Part shown: positions 8,201-15,802 of the stretch, one piece after another
Layout: every line of letters starts with the position of its first letter
How positions within the stretch are numbered: position 1 is the first letter of the stretch
Origin: Ardenticatenales bacterium
GTDB taxonomy: Bacteria; Chloroflexota; Anaerolineae; Ardenticatenales; Ardenticatenaceae
Direction of reading: 5' to 3'
DNA: 40,032 bases
Assembly: GCA_020634795.1 (NCBI GenBank)
Contig: JACKAZ010000018.1
Location: forward strand, 1-40,032
Notes under the pieces: model-generated
Seen by the model: the letters and a program-made list of their open reading frames with translations, nothing else
Told to the model about the DNA's origin: nothing
Databases searched by the model: none
Made by a program: the position numbers and the translations under genes

Positions 8201-10759
8201 ATCATGAGCCTGAGAGCCTCGGCGAACCCACACCCCCCCCACGACAATGGTTGGTCGGGGAGTGCGCCATCGGCCAACGACCCTGCGCCGACCTTCAGCG
8301 CCACGACCGCCGCACCGTCGCCCGTCGTGGCAGCGCCAGCACCCGTTGTCGCAGCGCCCGCGGCCTACGAGTTCGCGCCTTACCCCGCGAGTGACGAACG
8401 AACCGAAGTGATGTTGGCCTACCTACAGACGATGGAAAGCTTCCTGCAGGTGCAGGAGCGCGTCATGCAGGGTTACCTGGGTGGGGCGGCGCCCGACGTG
8501 GTCGAGGGGCGTCGCCGCATGACGTTGCCCGCCCCGCGCCAACCCGTGGCCGTGCCCCCCACGCCCCGCGCCGTGAGCGCCGTGCCGGTGGCGCCGCCCG
8601 TGGCTGTGCCAAGCGCCCCGCCGCCCGCTGTGGCCCCCGCTGCCCCGCCGCCCGCCCCGGTGAGTGCCACGCCGCCGAGCGTGCCTGCGCCGCCGGTCGT
8701 CGCGCCCCCGCCGAGCAATGGGGCCGCCCACGACCACGCGCCAGCGAGCGGCTTCCAGATGGAGGCGGCAACGGTGCAGTCGATCTTGGTGACGCTCATC
8801 AGCGAGCGCACCGGCTACCCCCCCGAGATGCTGGAGCCGACCCTCGACCTGGAGGCCGATCTGGGCATCGACTCGATCAAACGGGTCGAGATCATCGGCA
8901 CCTTCCAGCAGCAGAGCGGCGTCGAGCTTGGCGCACAGGTCGAAGAGCTGGCGGCACGCAAGACGCTGGCCGAGATGGTCGACTTCTTGACGGCCATCGG
9001 GGACGACCCGCCACCCAACGGGAGTGGCAACAAAAAACCGTTGGAGGCCAGTGACCGCCCTTTTGAGTGGGATCTCCTCGCCACCGCACCAAGCGGGGAG
9101 ATCGTTGTAGGGTGCACGCTGACGCTGGCCGATCTGCCCTTCCTGCGTGACCACACGCTGGGACGCGACGTCTCGCGGCAGGACGCGACGCTGACCGCGC
9201 TGCCCGTCCTGCCGCTCACGATGAGCATGGAGCTGCTGGCCCAAGCCGCGGCCCACGTTGCGCCCGGGCAGGTCGTGGTCGAGATGAAAGAGATTCGCGC
9301 CAGCAAATGGATCGCCTTTGAGGATGAGCCGCTTCGGATGGTCGCCACCGTGTCGCCGCCGCAAGCGGGATGGGTCACCGTGACGCTGGCGCATGACGCG
9401 ACCCCGCAGCAGCCGGTGGTGAGGGGGGAGATTCGCTTTGCGGCCCACTACCCGCCCGCCCCCGCCGCCAGCCCGTGGGCGCCGCTGGCCCCTTCGACAT
9501 GGCGTGCCGAGGCGCTGTACACGGAAGGGATTTTTCATGGGCCGCGCTTTCAGGGGATCGTGACCGTGGATGGCTTCGACCCCAGCGGCCGCACGGCGGC
9601 GACGCTCCGTGCCCTGCCGCGCGAGGCGCTGTTCGCCCAGTCCGAGCGGCCCGCCCTGCTGACCGATCCGGTGCTGCTCGATCAGCCCGGCCAAGTCGTC
9701 GCCTTCTGGATCTGGGAGCAGTTCGACCGGGGCCATCTGATCTTCCCCTACCGCTTGGCGGGGTTGAAACTTTACGGCCCGCCGCCGCGCGCGGGCGAAC
9801 GCTTCGACTGTCGGGGCTGGGTCACCGATCTGGACGAGGTGCGGATGGCCTCCGACCTGGAGGTGGTGGATGGGCGCGGCAGGGTATGGGCACGGCTGGA
9901 CGGCTGGGAAGATCGCCGCTTCCACTTTTCGGAACCGGTGGCGCGCTACATGCTGGACCGTCGCGCGACCGATCTCAGTCAGCCGTGGCCCGCGCTCTTG
10001 GGCCAGCGCAGCAACGCCGCCGGGTTGGTGGCACGGAGCCTCGCGCTCAGCGATCTACCGGAGGGTTTTTTGACCGGCCATGGGGGCCACTGGCAACGAG
10101 TTTTGGCCCACATCGTGTTGAGCGAACGGGAGCGGGCGCAGTGGCGCGCGCAACGTGGCCCCGAGCGACGGCGCGTCGAATGGCTGTTGGGGCGGGTGGT
10201 CGCCAAAGAGAGTGTCCGCGCCCTGCTGGCGGCGGAATCCGCGCTTTCGCCCGCCCTCGCCGACCTTGAGATCCTGTCGGATGGGGCGGGACGACCGACC
10301 GTTGAGGCGAAGGGGTTACCCTTCGCGGTTCGGCTCTCCATCGCCCATCGTTCGGGCCGCGCCGTGGCACTGGCGGGGCGCGGCGATCGTTACGCCGGGG
10401 TGGGGGTTGATCTGGAGAGCAGCGAGCCGATGACAGAGGCCACCTCTTCAGTCGCCTTCGGTCCGCAGGAACGGGCGCTGATCGAAGGTTTACCCGCCGA
10501 CAGCAACTGGGCGATGCGGGGTTGGTGTGCGAAAGAGGCGGTGGGCAAAGCGTGGGGCATTGGCTTGGGCGGTGCACCACGCCGTTGGCAGCTCGCCTCG
10601 GCTAGCGATGACGGCCAGTTCGCGGTGATCCCCAGCGCGGCGTTGGCAACGGAGCAAGCCGTGGGTCGCGCCACCGCCCAGACGATGCAGAACCATGGAT
10701 GGGTCGCGGCGCTGAGCGTTGTCCCCCACCGCGAGGCCGCACAGCCCACCACCGAGTAA
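5288..10759 (+). CDS. Polyketide / PUFA-type synthase KS-AT-ACP-DH with fused phosphopantetheinyl transferase
   Basis: 1823 residues. Residues about 10-430 are a ketosynthase with the full Cys-His-His triad: Cys216 in DAACASS, His351 in EAHGTA and His391 in MIGHTMP. Residues about 590-900 are an acyltransferase (FPGEGAQY; GHSTGEY with Ser690). A long Pro/Ala linker follows, with a helix ending VQERVMQGYLGG. One ACP lies near 1155-1235, with LGIDSIKRVEI and Ser1196 as the pantetheine site. A double-hotdog dehydratase spans about 1255-1560 (LRDHTLG His1289, FHGPRFQGI, LLDQPGQ Asp1465). The last ~220 residues are a Sfp/enediyne-like PPTase (GVDLE Asp1708/Glu1710, WCAKEAVGK with Glu1750), so the protein can probably activate its own ACP and the free one. 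GAGAGG at 5271-5276 serves the ATG at 5288. There is no KR or ER, so it likely pairs with the upstream synthase. The integrated PPTase recalls enediyne PKSs, while the ACP motif recalls PfaA. Confidence 0.92.
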   Translation: MESLPARRPEHDVAIIGMSCLLPGASSLSRYWENILNKVDAITDPPPEAWHSDIFYDRDSSANDRVYCKKGGYLGPIAYFNPLQHGVMPISAEGGEPDQWLALEVATRALADAGYLDVKETRERTAVIIGKGTYLNRGNLSMIQHGLVVDQTLSILRELYPEEAESRWTQVRDELKAQLPPFTTETATALVPNIIAGRIANKLDLMGPSYTVDAACASSLLAVEQAIQGLRSGAYDMALVGGAQVTTPIPVLTLFCQLEALSHNERIRPFDQKADGTILSEGLGMVVLKRLDAAERDGDRIYAVIKGTGVASDGRALGVLAPRLEGEVLALQRAYADADLEPQSIGLVEAHGTATVVGDATEIEALSTVLTQGDPQRQRVALGSVKSMIGHTMPAAGIAGLIKCALALYHRVLPPTLNVETPNDALQADDSPLYLNTESRPWLHSRPLPRRAGINSFGFGGINAHAILEEYPAANESALPSQHLSWECELIVLQAETRQALIDRARSLHDFLAAEPEVALKDVAYTLNLHRAALDQRDGLRLALVASSLDDLHSKLAWALPRLSDENRTKIQGRQGIYFAETPIGRQGKLAFIFPGEGAQYVNMFADLALHFPVVRRAFEEMDRLFADHDRGYQLSDVIFPIPTAAAEADAEARLWQMDVAVEALTTANHAIFLLLGSLGLQPDALLGHSTGEYSAMRAAGMLDVAPQQFADRVKRLNRLYEQVHKAGGIPKAMLVAVAAERQRTEALVAGLPSVSVAMDNCPHQVVLAVAEAQLDQLRATLQDNNLIYEVLRFDRAYHTPLFGPYAEVLRDVLQGWIVAPPEQPLYSCTTVGLFPDDLARCREIAHEHWIAPVEFRRTIEKMHDDGVRLFVEVGPRGNMSAFIGDVLRGREQMIIPSNLHHRSGLVQLHHLLAMLAAQAVPLSLDALYSRRAPRIVDFTSPANPYGDNKKQMGTMKLATGWPPIELSEDTIMSLRASANPHPPHDNGWSGSAPSANDPAPTFSATTAAPSPVVAAPAPVVAAPAAYEFAPYPASDERTEVMLAYLQTMESFLQVQERVMQGYLGGAAPDVVEGRRRMTLPAPRQPVAVPPTPRAVSAVPVAPPVAVPSAPPPAVAPAAPPPAPVSATPPSVPAPPVVAPPPSNGAAHDHAPASGFQMEAATVQSILVTLISERTGYPPEMLEPTLDLEADLGIDSIKRVEIIGTFQQQSGVELGAQVEELAARKTLAEMVDFLTAIGDDPPPNGSGNKKPLEASDRPFEWDLLATAPSGEIVVGCTLTLADLPFLRDHTLGRDVSRQDATLTALPVLPLTMSMELLAQAAAHVAPGQVVVEMKEIRASKWIAFEDEPLRMVATVSPPQAGWVTVTLAHDATPQQPVVRGEIRFAAHYPPAPAASPWAPLAPSTWRAEALYTEGIFHGPRFQGIVTVDGFDPSGRTAATLRALPREALFAQSERPALLTDPVLLDQPGQVVAFWIWEQFDRGHLIFPYRLAGLKLYGPPPRAGERFDCRGWVTDLDEVRMASDLEVVDGRGRVWARLDGWEDRRFHFSEPVARYMLDRRATDLSQPWPALLGQRSNAAGLVARSLALSDLPEGFLTGHGGHWQRVLAHIVLSERERAQWRAQRGPERRRVEWLLGRVVAKESVRALLAAESALSPALADLEILSDGAGRPTVEAKGLPFAVRLSIAHRSGRAVALAGRGDRYAGVGVDLESSEPMTEATSSVAFGPQERALIEGLPADSNWAMRGWCAKEAVGKAWGIGLGGAPRRWQLASASDDGQFAVIPSAALATEQAVGRATAQTMQNHGWVAALSVVPHREAAQPTTE

Positions 10760-10783
10760 GAAACGATGCGAAGGAGCGATAGG

Positions 10784-11083
10784 ATGGGAATCGAGCGCGA
10801 TGCCGTGCGTGACGACGTACTGGGGCTGCTAAAACAGCTCGCCGACGATTGGGAATATGACGAGCCGATTACCGAAGCGACCGGCCTTCTGAACGATATG
10901 GCCATGGAATCGTTGGACTTGGTGGTCTTTGCCACCTCGTTACAGGAGCATTTTCAGCAGGAGATGGCTTTCACTGAGTTCCTGACCGAGTTGGGTCAGC
11001 GTGCAGAGACCGACACCACGGCGGGCGAATGGGTCGATTTTGTCTACCACGAACTTCAGCGCGCGGGGCAGGCCGCCTTATGA
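10784..11083 (+). CDS. Stand-alone acyl carrier protein
   Basis: 99 residues with the four-helix ACP pattern and MAMESLDLV as the 4'-phosphopantetheine site (Ser43). The start is set at 10784 because AAGGAG (10771-10776) lies 7 bases upstream; an in-frame ATG at 10766 would place this ribosome site inside the gene. The stop at 11081-11083 overlaps the next start (ATGA), coupling it to the phosphodiesterase. It is a carrier for the neighbouring synthases or for a post-assembly step, and the PPTase domain encoded just upstream is the obvious activating enzyme. The ACP family call is firm; which acyl chain it carries is not visible. Confidence 0.85.
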   Translation: MGIERDAVRDDVLGLLKQLADDWEYDEPITEATGLLNDMAMESLDLVVFATSLQEHFQQEMAFTEFLTELGQRAETDTTAGEWVDFVYHELQRAGQAAL

Positions 11084-12684
11084 CTGTCAAATGTCTGTTC
11101 ATCGGCTTAGACGGCGCAACCTTCGATGTGCTGGATCCGTTGATGGCCCGTGGCGCGATGCCCTTCTTGGCCAGCGTGGTGGAACGGGGGGGGCGCGCGC
11201 CGCTCCGTTCAACGATCCCCGCACTGACGCCGCCCGCGTGGACGACCCTGATGACCGGTCGTGCCCCGGCGGCCCACGGCATTTTCGACTTCTTTCGACG
11301 GGAATCGAAGGAGAGCCTGCAGTTCAGCTTCTTGACCTCGCGTGACATCGGCGTCGAGACGATCTGGCAGCGTGCCAACCGAGCGGGTCAGCGGGTGACG
11401 GTACTCAACTTCCCCCTCACTTTTCCGGCCCCGCCGGTCGATGGCTATGTAGTGGCGGGCGGTTGGATGCCGTGGCGGCAGTTGCGCTCCGGCTGTCATC
11501 CCAAAACGCTCTACGATGAGTTGAAGCGGCTCCCCGATTTCAACCCACGGACCTTAGCCATGGACATGTCCCACGAGGAAAAGGCGTTGGAGGGCTGTGA
11601 ACAGGAGGATTACGAGCCGTGGGTCGCGCTCCATATCGAGCGGGAACGGCAGTGGCACGGGGTGGCGCGCCACCTGATGACGACGGATCCGACCGAGATG
11701 TTTGCGCTGCTGATGGATGGGGTCGACAAGTTACAACATCTCTGCTGGCGCTTCATCGATCCGGCGATGGCGGATCAGTTGACGGAACCGTGGGAAGCGC
11801 GCGTGCGAGACCGCTGTTTGGACTATTTCAGGACAGTAGACGAGATCATCGCCGATTTGGCGGGGTTAGCGGGCGAAGAGGCGATGATCGTGATCGCCTC
11901 CGACCACGGCTTCGGCCCTCAGGTGCGCACCTTCTTTGTCAACCAATGGCTGGCCGAAGCCGGTTACCTCGCTTGGACCGATAAGCGGCAGAGCGCGACC
12001 GAGGCCACCACCCTGGGCATCGCCTCGCTCGCCAAACATACCTTCCAGATGGATTGGACGCGGACCGTTGCCTACGCCCCGATGCCGAGCGGCAACGGCA
12101 TCCACCTCGTGCGGCAAGATGAGGCCCATCCGCACGGCATCCCCGCCGAGGCGCTGGCGGCGGTGCGGCAGCGCATCATCGAGGGGTTGTTGGCCGTGCG
12201 CGACCCCCACACGGGCGAGGCGGTCGTGGATCGGGTCTGGACGCGGGCGCAGCTTTTCGCGGGGCCGTGGGAGCAGATCGCCCCCGATCTGACGCTGGAG
12301 CTGAGCGACGGGGGATTGATCTCGATCGTGGCCGCCGACGCGGTGGTGATGCCGCGCCCCCAACCGACCGGCACCCACGCCCCCCTGGGCGTGCTGATCG
12401 CGGCAGGTGCGGGGGTTCAGGAAGGGGTCACCTTGCCCGAAAAGCAGATCGTGGATAGCGCCAGCCTGCTGCTCTACGCGGTCGACGCCCCGATCCCTGC
12501 CGATCTGGAGGGCGAGTTGCCCACCCACCTCTTCAGCGCGGCGTGGTTGGAACGCAATCCGCCCCAACAGAGCGACGAGGTGGGCGTGCAACCCGTAGCA
12601 ACCGTGGAGAAGGAGGCCCTTTTTACCGAAGAAGAACAATCAGAGATGTTACGACACCTACAAGCACTGGGATATGTGGAGTAA
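11080..12684 (+). CDS. Alkaline-phosphatase-superfamily phosphodiesterase / nucleotide pyrophosphatase-like
   Basis: 534 residues, starting at the ATG inside the ACP stop codon. The N-terminal FIGLDGATFD is the first metal-binding Asp motif. PALTPPAWTTLMTG places the likely nucleophile at Thr50, as in the type I phosphodiesterase (NPP) family. MDGVDKLQHL, IASDHGFGP and GTHAPLG supply the other metal-binding Asp and His residues. No signal peptide is seen, so it is predicted to be cytoplasmic. The substrate is likely a phosphodiester or pyrophosphate, perhaps a nucleotide- or phosphopantetheine-linked intermediate, but that is inference from its ATGA coupling to an ACP. The C-terminus ends EMLRHLQALGYVE; an almost identical tail ends the next small gene. 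Superfamily certain, substrate unknown. Confidence 0.85.
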   Translation: MTVKCLFIGLDGATFDVLDPLMARGAMPFLASVVERGGRAPLRSTIPALTPPAWTTLMTGRAPAAHGIFDFFRRESKESLQFSFLTSRDIGVETIWQRANRAGQRVTVLNFPLTFPAPPVDGYVVAGGWMPWRQLRSGCHPKTLYDELKRLPDFNPRTLAMDMSHEEKALEGCEQEDYEPWVALHIERERQWHGVARHLMTTDPTEMFALLMDGVDKLQHLCWRFIDPAMADQLTEPWEARVRDRCLDYFRTVDEIIADLAGLAGEEAMIVIASDHGFGPQVRTFFVNQWLAEAGYLAWTDKRQSATEATTLGIASLAKHTFQMDWTRTVAYAPMPSGNGIHLVRQDEAHPHGIPAEALAAVRQRIIEGLLAVRDPHTGEAVVDRVWTRAQLFAGPWEQIAPDLTLELSDGGLISIVAADAVVMPRPQPTGTHAPLGVLIAAGAGVQEGVTLPEKQIVDSASLLLYAVDAPIPADLEGELPTHLFSAAWLERNPPQQSDEVGVQPVATVEKEALFTEEEQSEMLRHLQALGYVE

Positions 12685-12687
12685 ATC

Positions 12688-12837
12688 ATGAGTGAGCATC
12701 GAAAAGCAGAAGAGAGCGAAGAACGGGGCGCGTCGGCTCCCGTAGATGAGGGATCACAAAGCGGCCACAACGGCTTCGACGAGGCCGCCGAGAGCGAGAT
12801 GATGCGCCGTCTGCGTGATCTCGGTTACGTGGAGTAA
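12688..12837 (+). CDS. 49-residue microprotein with LGYVE tail
   Basis: A short ORF three bases after the phosphodiesterase stop and four bases before the alpha/beta-hydrolase start, in the same direction. The first ~35 residues are polar and acidic (MSEHRKAEESEERG, then Ser/Gly-rich) and look disordered. The last 13, EMMRRLRDLGYVE, match the phosphodiesterase C-terminus EMLRHLQALGYVE at 9 of 13 positions, in the same end-of-protein position. The shared tail suggests either a docking peptide that mimics the enzyme's tail or a remnant of a duplicated enzyme gene. No clear Shine-Dalgarno sequence is present, so translation may depend on re-initiation after the upstream stop. Its tight packing supports a real gene. 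Confidence 0.6.
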   Translation: MSEHRKAEESEERGASAPVDEGSQSGHNGFDEAAESEMMRRLRDLGYVE

Positions 12838-12841
12838 TTTC

Positions 12842-13675
12842 ATGTCTTACGTGACAGCCAACGGCATTAAGATGCATTACTGGCAGGTCGGCGAAGGGCC
12901 AGATCTGGTCTTGATCCACGGGATGGCCGGTAATCTGGCCCTGTGGCATCTCTTCTTGGTCCCCGAACTGCGCAAGTATTTTCGCGTGACGACCTACGAC
13001 ATCCGCGGCCACGGCCGCACCGAAGTCCCCCCCACCGGCTATACCACCCGCGACTTGGCGCACGACTTGGTGGCCTTGATGGATGCGCTGGACATTGAGG
13101 TGGCCCATCTGATGGGGCACAGTGTGGGCGCTGATATCGCGCTGCATACGGCGTTGATTCGACCGGAACGTGTGGACAGCCTCGTTCTGATCGAAGCGGG
13201 CATCCCGGCACTGGTCAACGAGCGCAAAAAGAGTGATTGGGAAGGGTGGCGCTACTGGGCCGAGACGATCGAGCAGTTCACGGGTATCCAGATTCCGCGT
13301 GAGAAGTGGACCGATTTGGGCTACATGGTCAAGATGAGCGCTCAAGTGCCGATCGTCTTTGGCCCGGCGCGGGGTCGACCGCGCAATACCGAGATGGTCG
13401 AACGGCTGCTCGACGAAACGACCCTGATTGCCGACTACGAGGTGGTGCACGAGATGACGTTGGAAAATCTGCCCACCATCCCGCACCGCAAATTGCTGGT
13501 GTACGATGATGAGTCGCCCTATCGCCATTCCTATGATGCACTGGCCACCTTGCTCACCCATTGCACCCCCGTGCTCTTGCCGCCGAGCGAACATTCCCAT
13601 TTTGGCCCCCTGACGCAGCCCGAGGCATTGCTTGGCCTGATGGGGGAATTTTTCGGCCTGGCTGCGCCAGCGTGA
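12842..13675 (+). CDS. Alpha/beta hydrolase
   Basis: 277 residues. The start at ATG 12842 follows the microprotein stop by four bases; an upstream in-frame start at 12815 would overlap that gene. It has the oxyanion-hole motif HGMAGN, DIRGHGRT, the nucleophile elbow GHSVGAD (Ser94), an Asp in VYDDESP and a late His in SEHSHFGPL, so a complete Ser-Asp-His triad is present. There is no signal peptide, so it is predicted to be cytoplasmic. Because neither synthase shows a thioesterase domain, it is a reasonable candidate for releasing or editing acyl chains from the ACPs. That role is inferred from position only. It could equally be a general esterase or haloalkane-dehalogenase-like enzyme. Confidence 0.85.
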   Translation: MSYVTANGIKMHYWQVGEGPDLVLIHGMAGNLALWHLFLVPELRKYFRVTTYDIRGHGRTEVPPTGYTTRDLAHDLVALMDALDIEVAHLMGHSVGADIALHTALIRPERVDSLVLIEAGIPALVNERKKSDWEGWRYWAETIEQFTGIQIPREKWTDLGYMVKMSAQVPIVFGPARGRPRNTEMVERLLDETTLIADYEVVHEMTLENLPTIPHRKLLVYDDESPYRHSYDALATLLTHCTPVLLPPSEHSHFGPLTQPEALLGLMGEFFGLAAPA

Positions 13676-13769
13676 GCGTTCCGTTGAAGAGACGATGGGT
13701 CCCGTCGCGCGTTCGCAGGGCGGGAACCCACTCCAAATATTGAGTCCAATCGAGATAAAGGTCACATCC

Positions 13770-14885
13770 ATGCAACTGCAGACGAAATTACTGAAGAGGA
13801 CGAGCGGTGCTGAGGAGAAATTCCAGCATTTCCTTCCCACAGGGCTAAGAGAGCTGGTGCGCACGACCCGAATCGTCGGGGGACGACAGATGCTCCAACT
13901 TCTGCGGGCGTACCGCGTCGGGTGGCAAGGGATCATCAGTGGCTACTACACCACGCGCACGATGCAAGCCCTCTTCAATGTCGGCTTTTTCGATGAGATG
14001 CAACGTGCGGGTCGGGTCGACGCCGCAGCGTTCGCCGACCAGCATGATCTGGATCCGTATATTCTGGAGCGGCTGGCCGAGTCACTCTACGCCCTGCGCA
14101 TTCTGGACAAAGCGGGATCGGCCTATGTGCTTGACGATAAGGGAAAGGTGCTGGTCGATGTGGCACATGGCTGGTTCGATAGCGCCTATGGCTATGAGGA
14201 TCTCTTTCACGCCCTAGAGGGGATGCTACGCAAGGAGCAGCAGTACGGGTCGGATGTGAATCGCCGCGCGCCGAATATTGCCCGCGGCACAGGCAACATG
14301 GAAAAATTGATCTACTTTCCGCTGGCCATCGACATGATCGACGCGCTGGGCGCGAGACACGTTCTGGATCTCGGCTGCGGCGATGCCATCTTCTTGCGGG
14401 AACTGTGCGCCCAACGCGCCCACGTGACGGGGTACGGCTTGGATATCGCGGCGGACACCATTGCGGAAGGGCAGGCGGCGGTGCGCGAGGCGGGTCTGTC
14501 GGCGCGTATCCACCTCTTTGTCGAGGATGTCACGCGCGTCGAGCAGTTACCCGCGCCGCTGGAACAGATCGAGGTGGCGACGATTTTCTTCGTGCTGCAC
14601 GAACTGCTTTACCAAGGGTTCGAGACAGCGGTGGACTTTCTGAAGAGCTATCGCAGCCATTTTCCGGGCGTGCCGCTGATCGTCTTCGAAGCGGTAAAAC
14701 CCAGTACGGAAACCATGCGCAAGCGGCCCGGGATGGCGGTTCACTACTTCTTGCAGCACGAACTATCCCAACAGCGGCCCGTCTCGCAGGCGGAATGGCG
14801 GCAGCTATTTCGCGCGGCGGGCTTCGACTCGGTGGAAGAGCGTTACCTCGATTTCGCCCGTACCGCCATTTTCACCCTCTCATGA
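13770..14885 (+). CDS. SAM-dependent methyltransferase (O-methyltransferase-like, two-domain)
   Basis: 371 residues. ATG 13770 is chosen because AAAGGT lies about 8 bases upstream; the open frame extends back to 13695 without a better site. The N-terminal ~150 residues are helical and resemble the winged-helix dimerisation domain of small-molecule O-methyltransferases (TMQALFNVGFFDEM ... ILERLAESLYALRIL). The SAM-binding motif I is VLDLGCGDA, followed by GYGLDIA and a C-terminal FRAAGFDSVEERY segment. It probably methylates a hydroxyl or carboxyl of the island's product. The stop overlaps the first SDR start (ATGA at 14882-14885). The acceptor cannot be told from sequence. Confidence 0.82.
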   Translation: MQLQTKLLKRTSGAEEKFQHFLPTGLRELVRTTRIVGGRQMLQLLRAYRVGWQGIISGYYTTRTMQALFNVGFFDEMQRAGRVDAAAFADQHDLDPYILERLAESLYALRILDKAGSAYVLDDKGKVLVDVAHGWFDSAYGYEDLFHALEGMLRKEQQYGSDVNRRAPNIARGTGNMEKLIYFPLAIDMIDALGARHVLDLGCGDAIFLRELCAQRAHVTGYGLDIAADTIAEGQAAVREAGLSARIHLFVEDVTRVEQLPAPLEQIEVATIFFVLHELLYQGFETAVDFLKSYRSHFPGVPLIVFEAVKPSTETMRKRPGMAVHYFLQHELSQQRPVSQAEWRQLFRAAGFDSVEERYLDFARTAIFTLS

Positions 14886-15802
14886 TGAAGACAGGAAAAC
14901 CGAGCAACGAAATGAATGACAAGAGCGTGCTGGTAACCGGCTGCTCATCGGGGCTGGGCCTGGCGACTGCGCTTGAGCTGGCCGCACGCGGCTTCCGCGT
15001 CTTTGCCACGATGCGGGAGCTGACGCGGCGCGGTGAGTTGGAGGCGCAGGCAGCGCAGCGCGGGCTGACGATCGAGGTGTTGCCGCTCGATGTGACGCGG
15101 CCCGAGACCATTGACGCCGCCATCGCCACGATCATCGAGCGGAGCGGCACCCTTTACGGGGTAGTGAACAATGCAGGGGTGGCGCTGCGCGGCTTCTTTG
15201 AAGACCTGACCGAGGAAGAGATCCGGCACGTGTTCGAAACCAACGTGTTTGGCACGATGGCCGTGACCCGTGCGGCCTTGCCCCACATGCGGGCCGCCCG
15301 CGAAGGACGGATCGTTATCGTGACCTCGGTGGGGGGACGCCAAGGCGTGCTGGCCCTGACCGGCTACTGCGCCAGCAAGTTCGCGCTGGAAGGGTTCGGG
15401 GAGGCGCTGATGCAGGAGGTGAAGCCCTTTGGTATCGCCGTGTCGCTGGTGGCGCCCGGCATCACCCCCACACCCATCTGGGATCGCAGCATCGCGAAAA
15501 ACGCCCTGAATCCCGACAGTCCCTACCACGCGCTCTTCTTGGAATACCGCCGGATGGTGCAGAAGGTGATGCGCGGGGCCACGGTAACCCCTGAAGCGGT
15601 CGGTCAGAGCATTGGCGATATCTTAATGGCGGAGCGCCCGCAGCTTCGCTACCTGATCGGCTGGCGGCCCAAGCTGCTCTTTGCGCTGCGCCGCTACCTG
15701 CCCGGCGAGAGCTTCGATCGCGCCTATACGTGGCTCGTCTTACGACGGGTACAGGGCAGGGCGCGTTCGACCAAGACCCCCCAAGCGGAGCTGACGCCAT
15801 GA
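14882..15802 (+). CDS. Short-chain dehydrogenase/reductase (first of tandem pair)
   Basis: 306 residues from the ATG overlapping the methyltransferase stop; ATG 14885 and ATG 14912 are alternative starts, and the SDR fold begins right after the latter. Classical SDR features are the cofactor motif TGCSSGLG, NNAG, catalytic Ser in VTSVGGR and YCASK (Tyr/Lys). The C-terminal half has the longer form seen in retinol-dehydrogenase-like SDRs (ITPTPIWDRS). It likely interconverts a keto and a hydroxy group using NAD(P)H on a lipid or polyketide chain. It overlaps the second SDR by ATGA at 15799-15802; the two share FFEDL/YFEDL and SVGGR blocks, indicating tandem duplication. Confidence 0.85.
   Translation: MMKTGKPSNEMNDKSVLVTGCSSGLGLATALELAARGFRVFATMRELTRRGELEAQAAQRGLTIEVLPLDVTRPETIDAAIATIIERSGTLYGVVNNAGVALRGFFEDLTEEEIRHVFETNVFGTMAVTRAALPHMRAAREGRIVIVTSVGGRQGVLALTGYCASKFALEGFGEALMQEVKPFGIAVSLVAPGITPTPIWDRSIAKNALNPDSPYHALFLEYRRMVQKVMRGATVTPEAVGQSIGDILMAERPQLRYLIGWRPKLLFALRRYLPGESFDRAYTWLVLRRVQGRARSTKTPQAELTP

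Noticed and set aside
8423..9925. Minus-strand ORF of 500 codons under the second synthase
   Set aside because: Rich in His, Arg and Gly, as expected from antisense of a GC-rich gene; the plus strand carries ACP and DH motifs.
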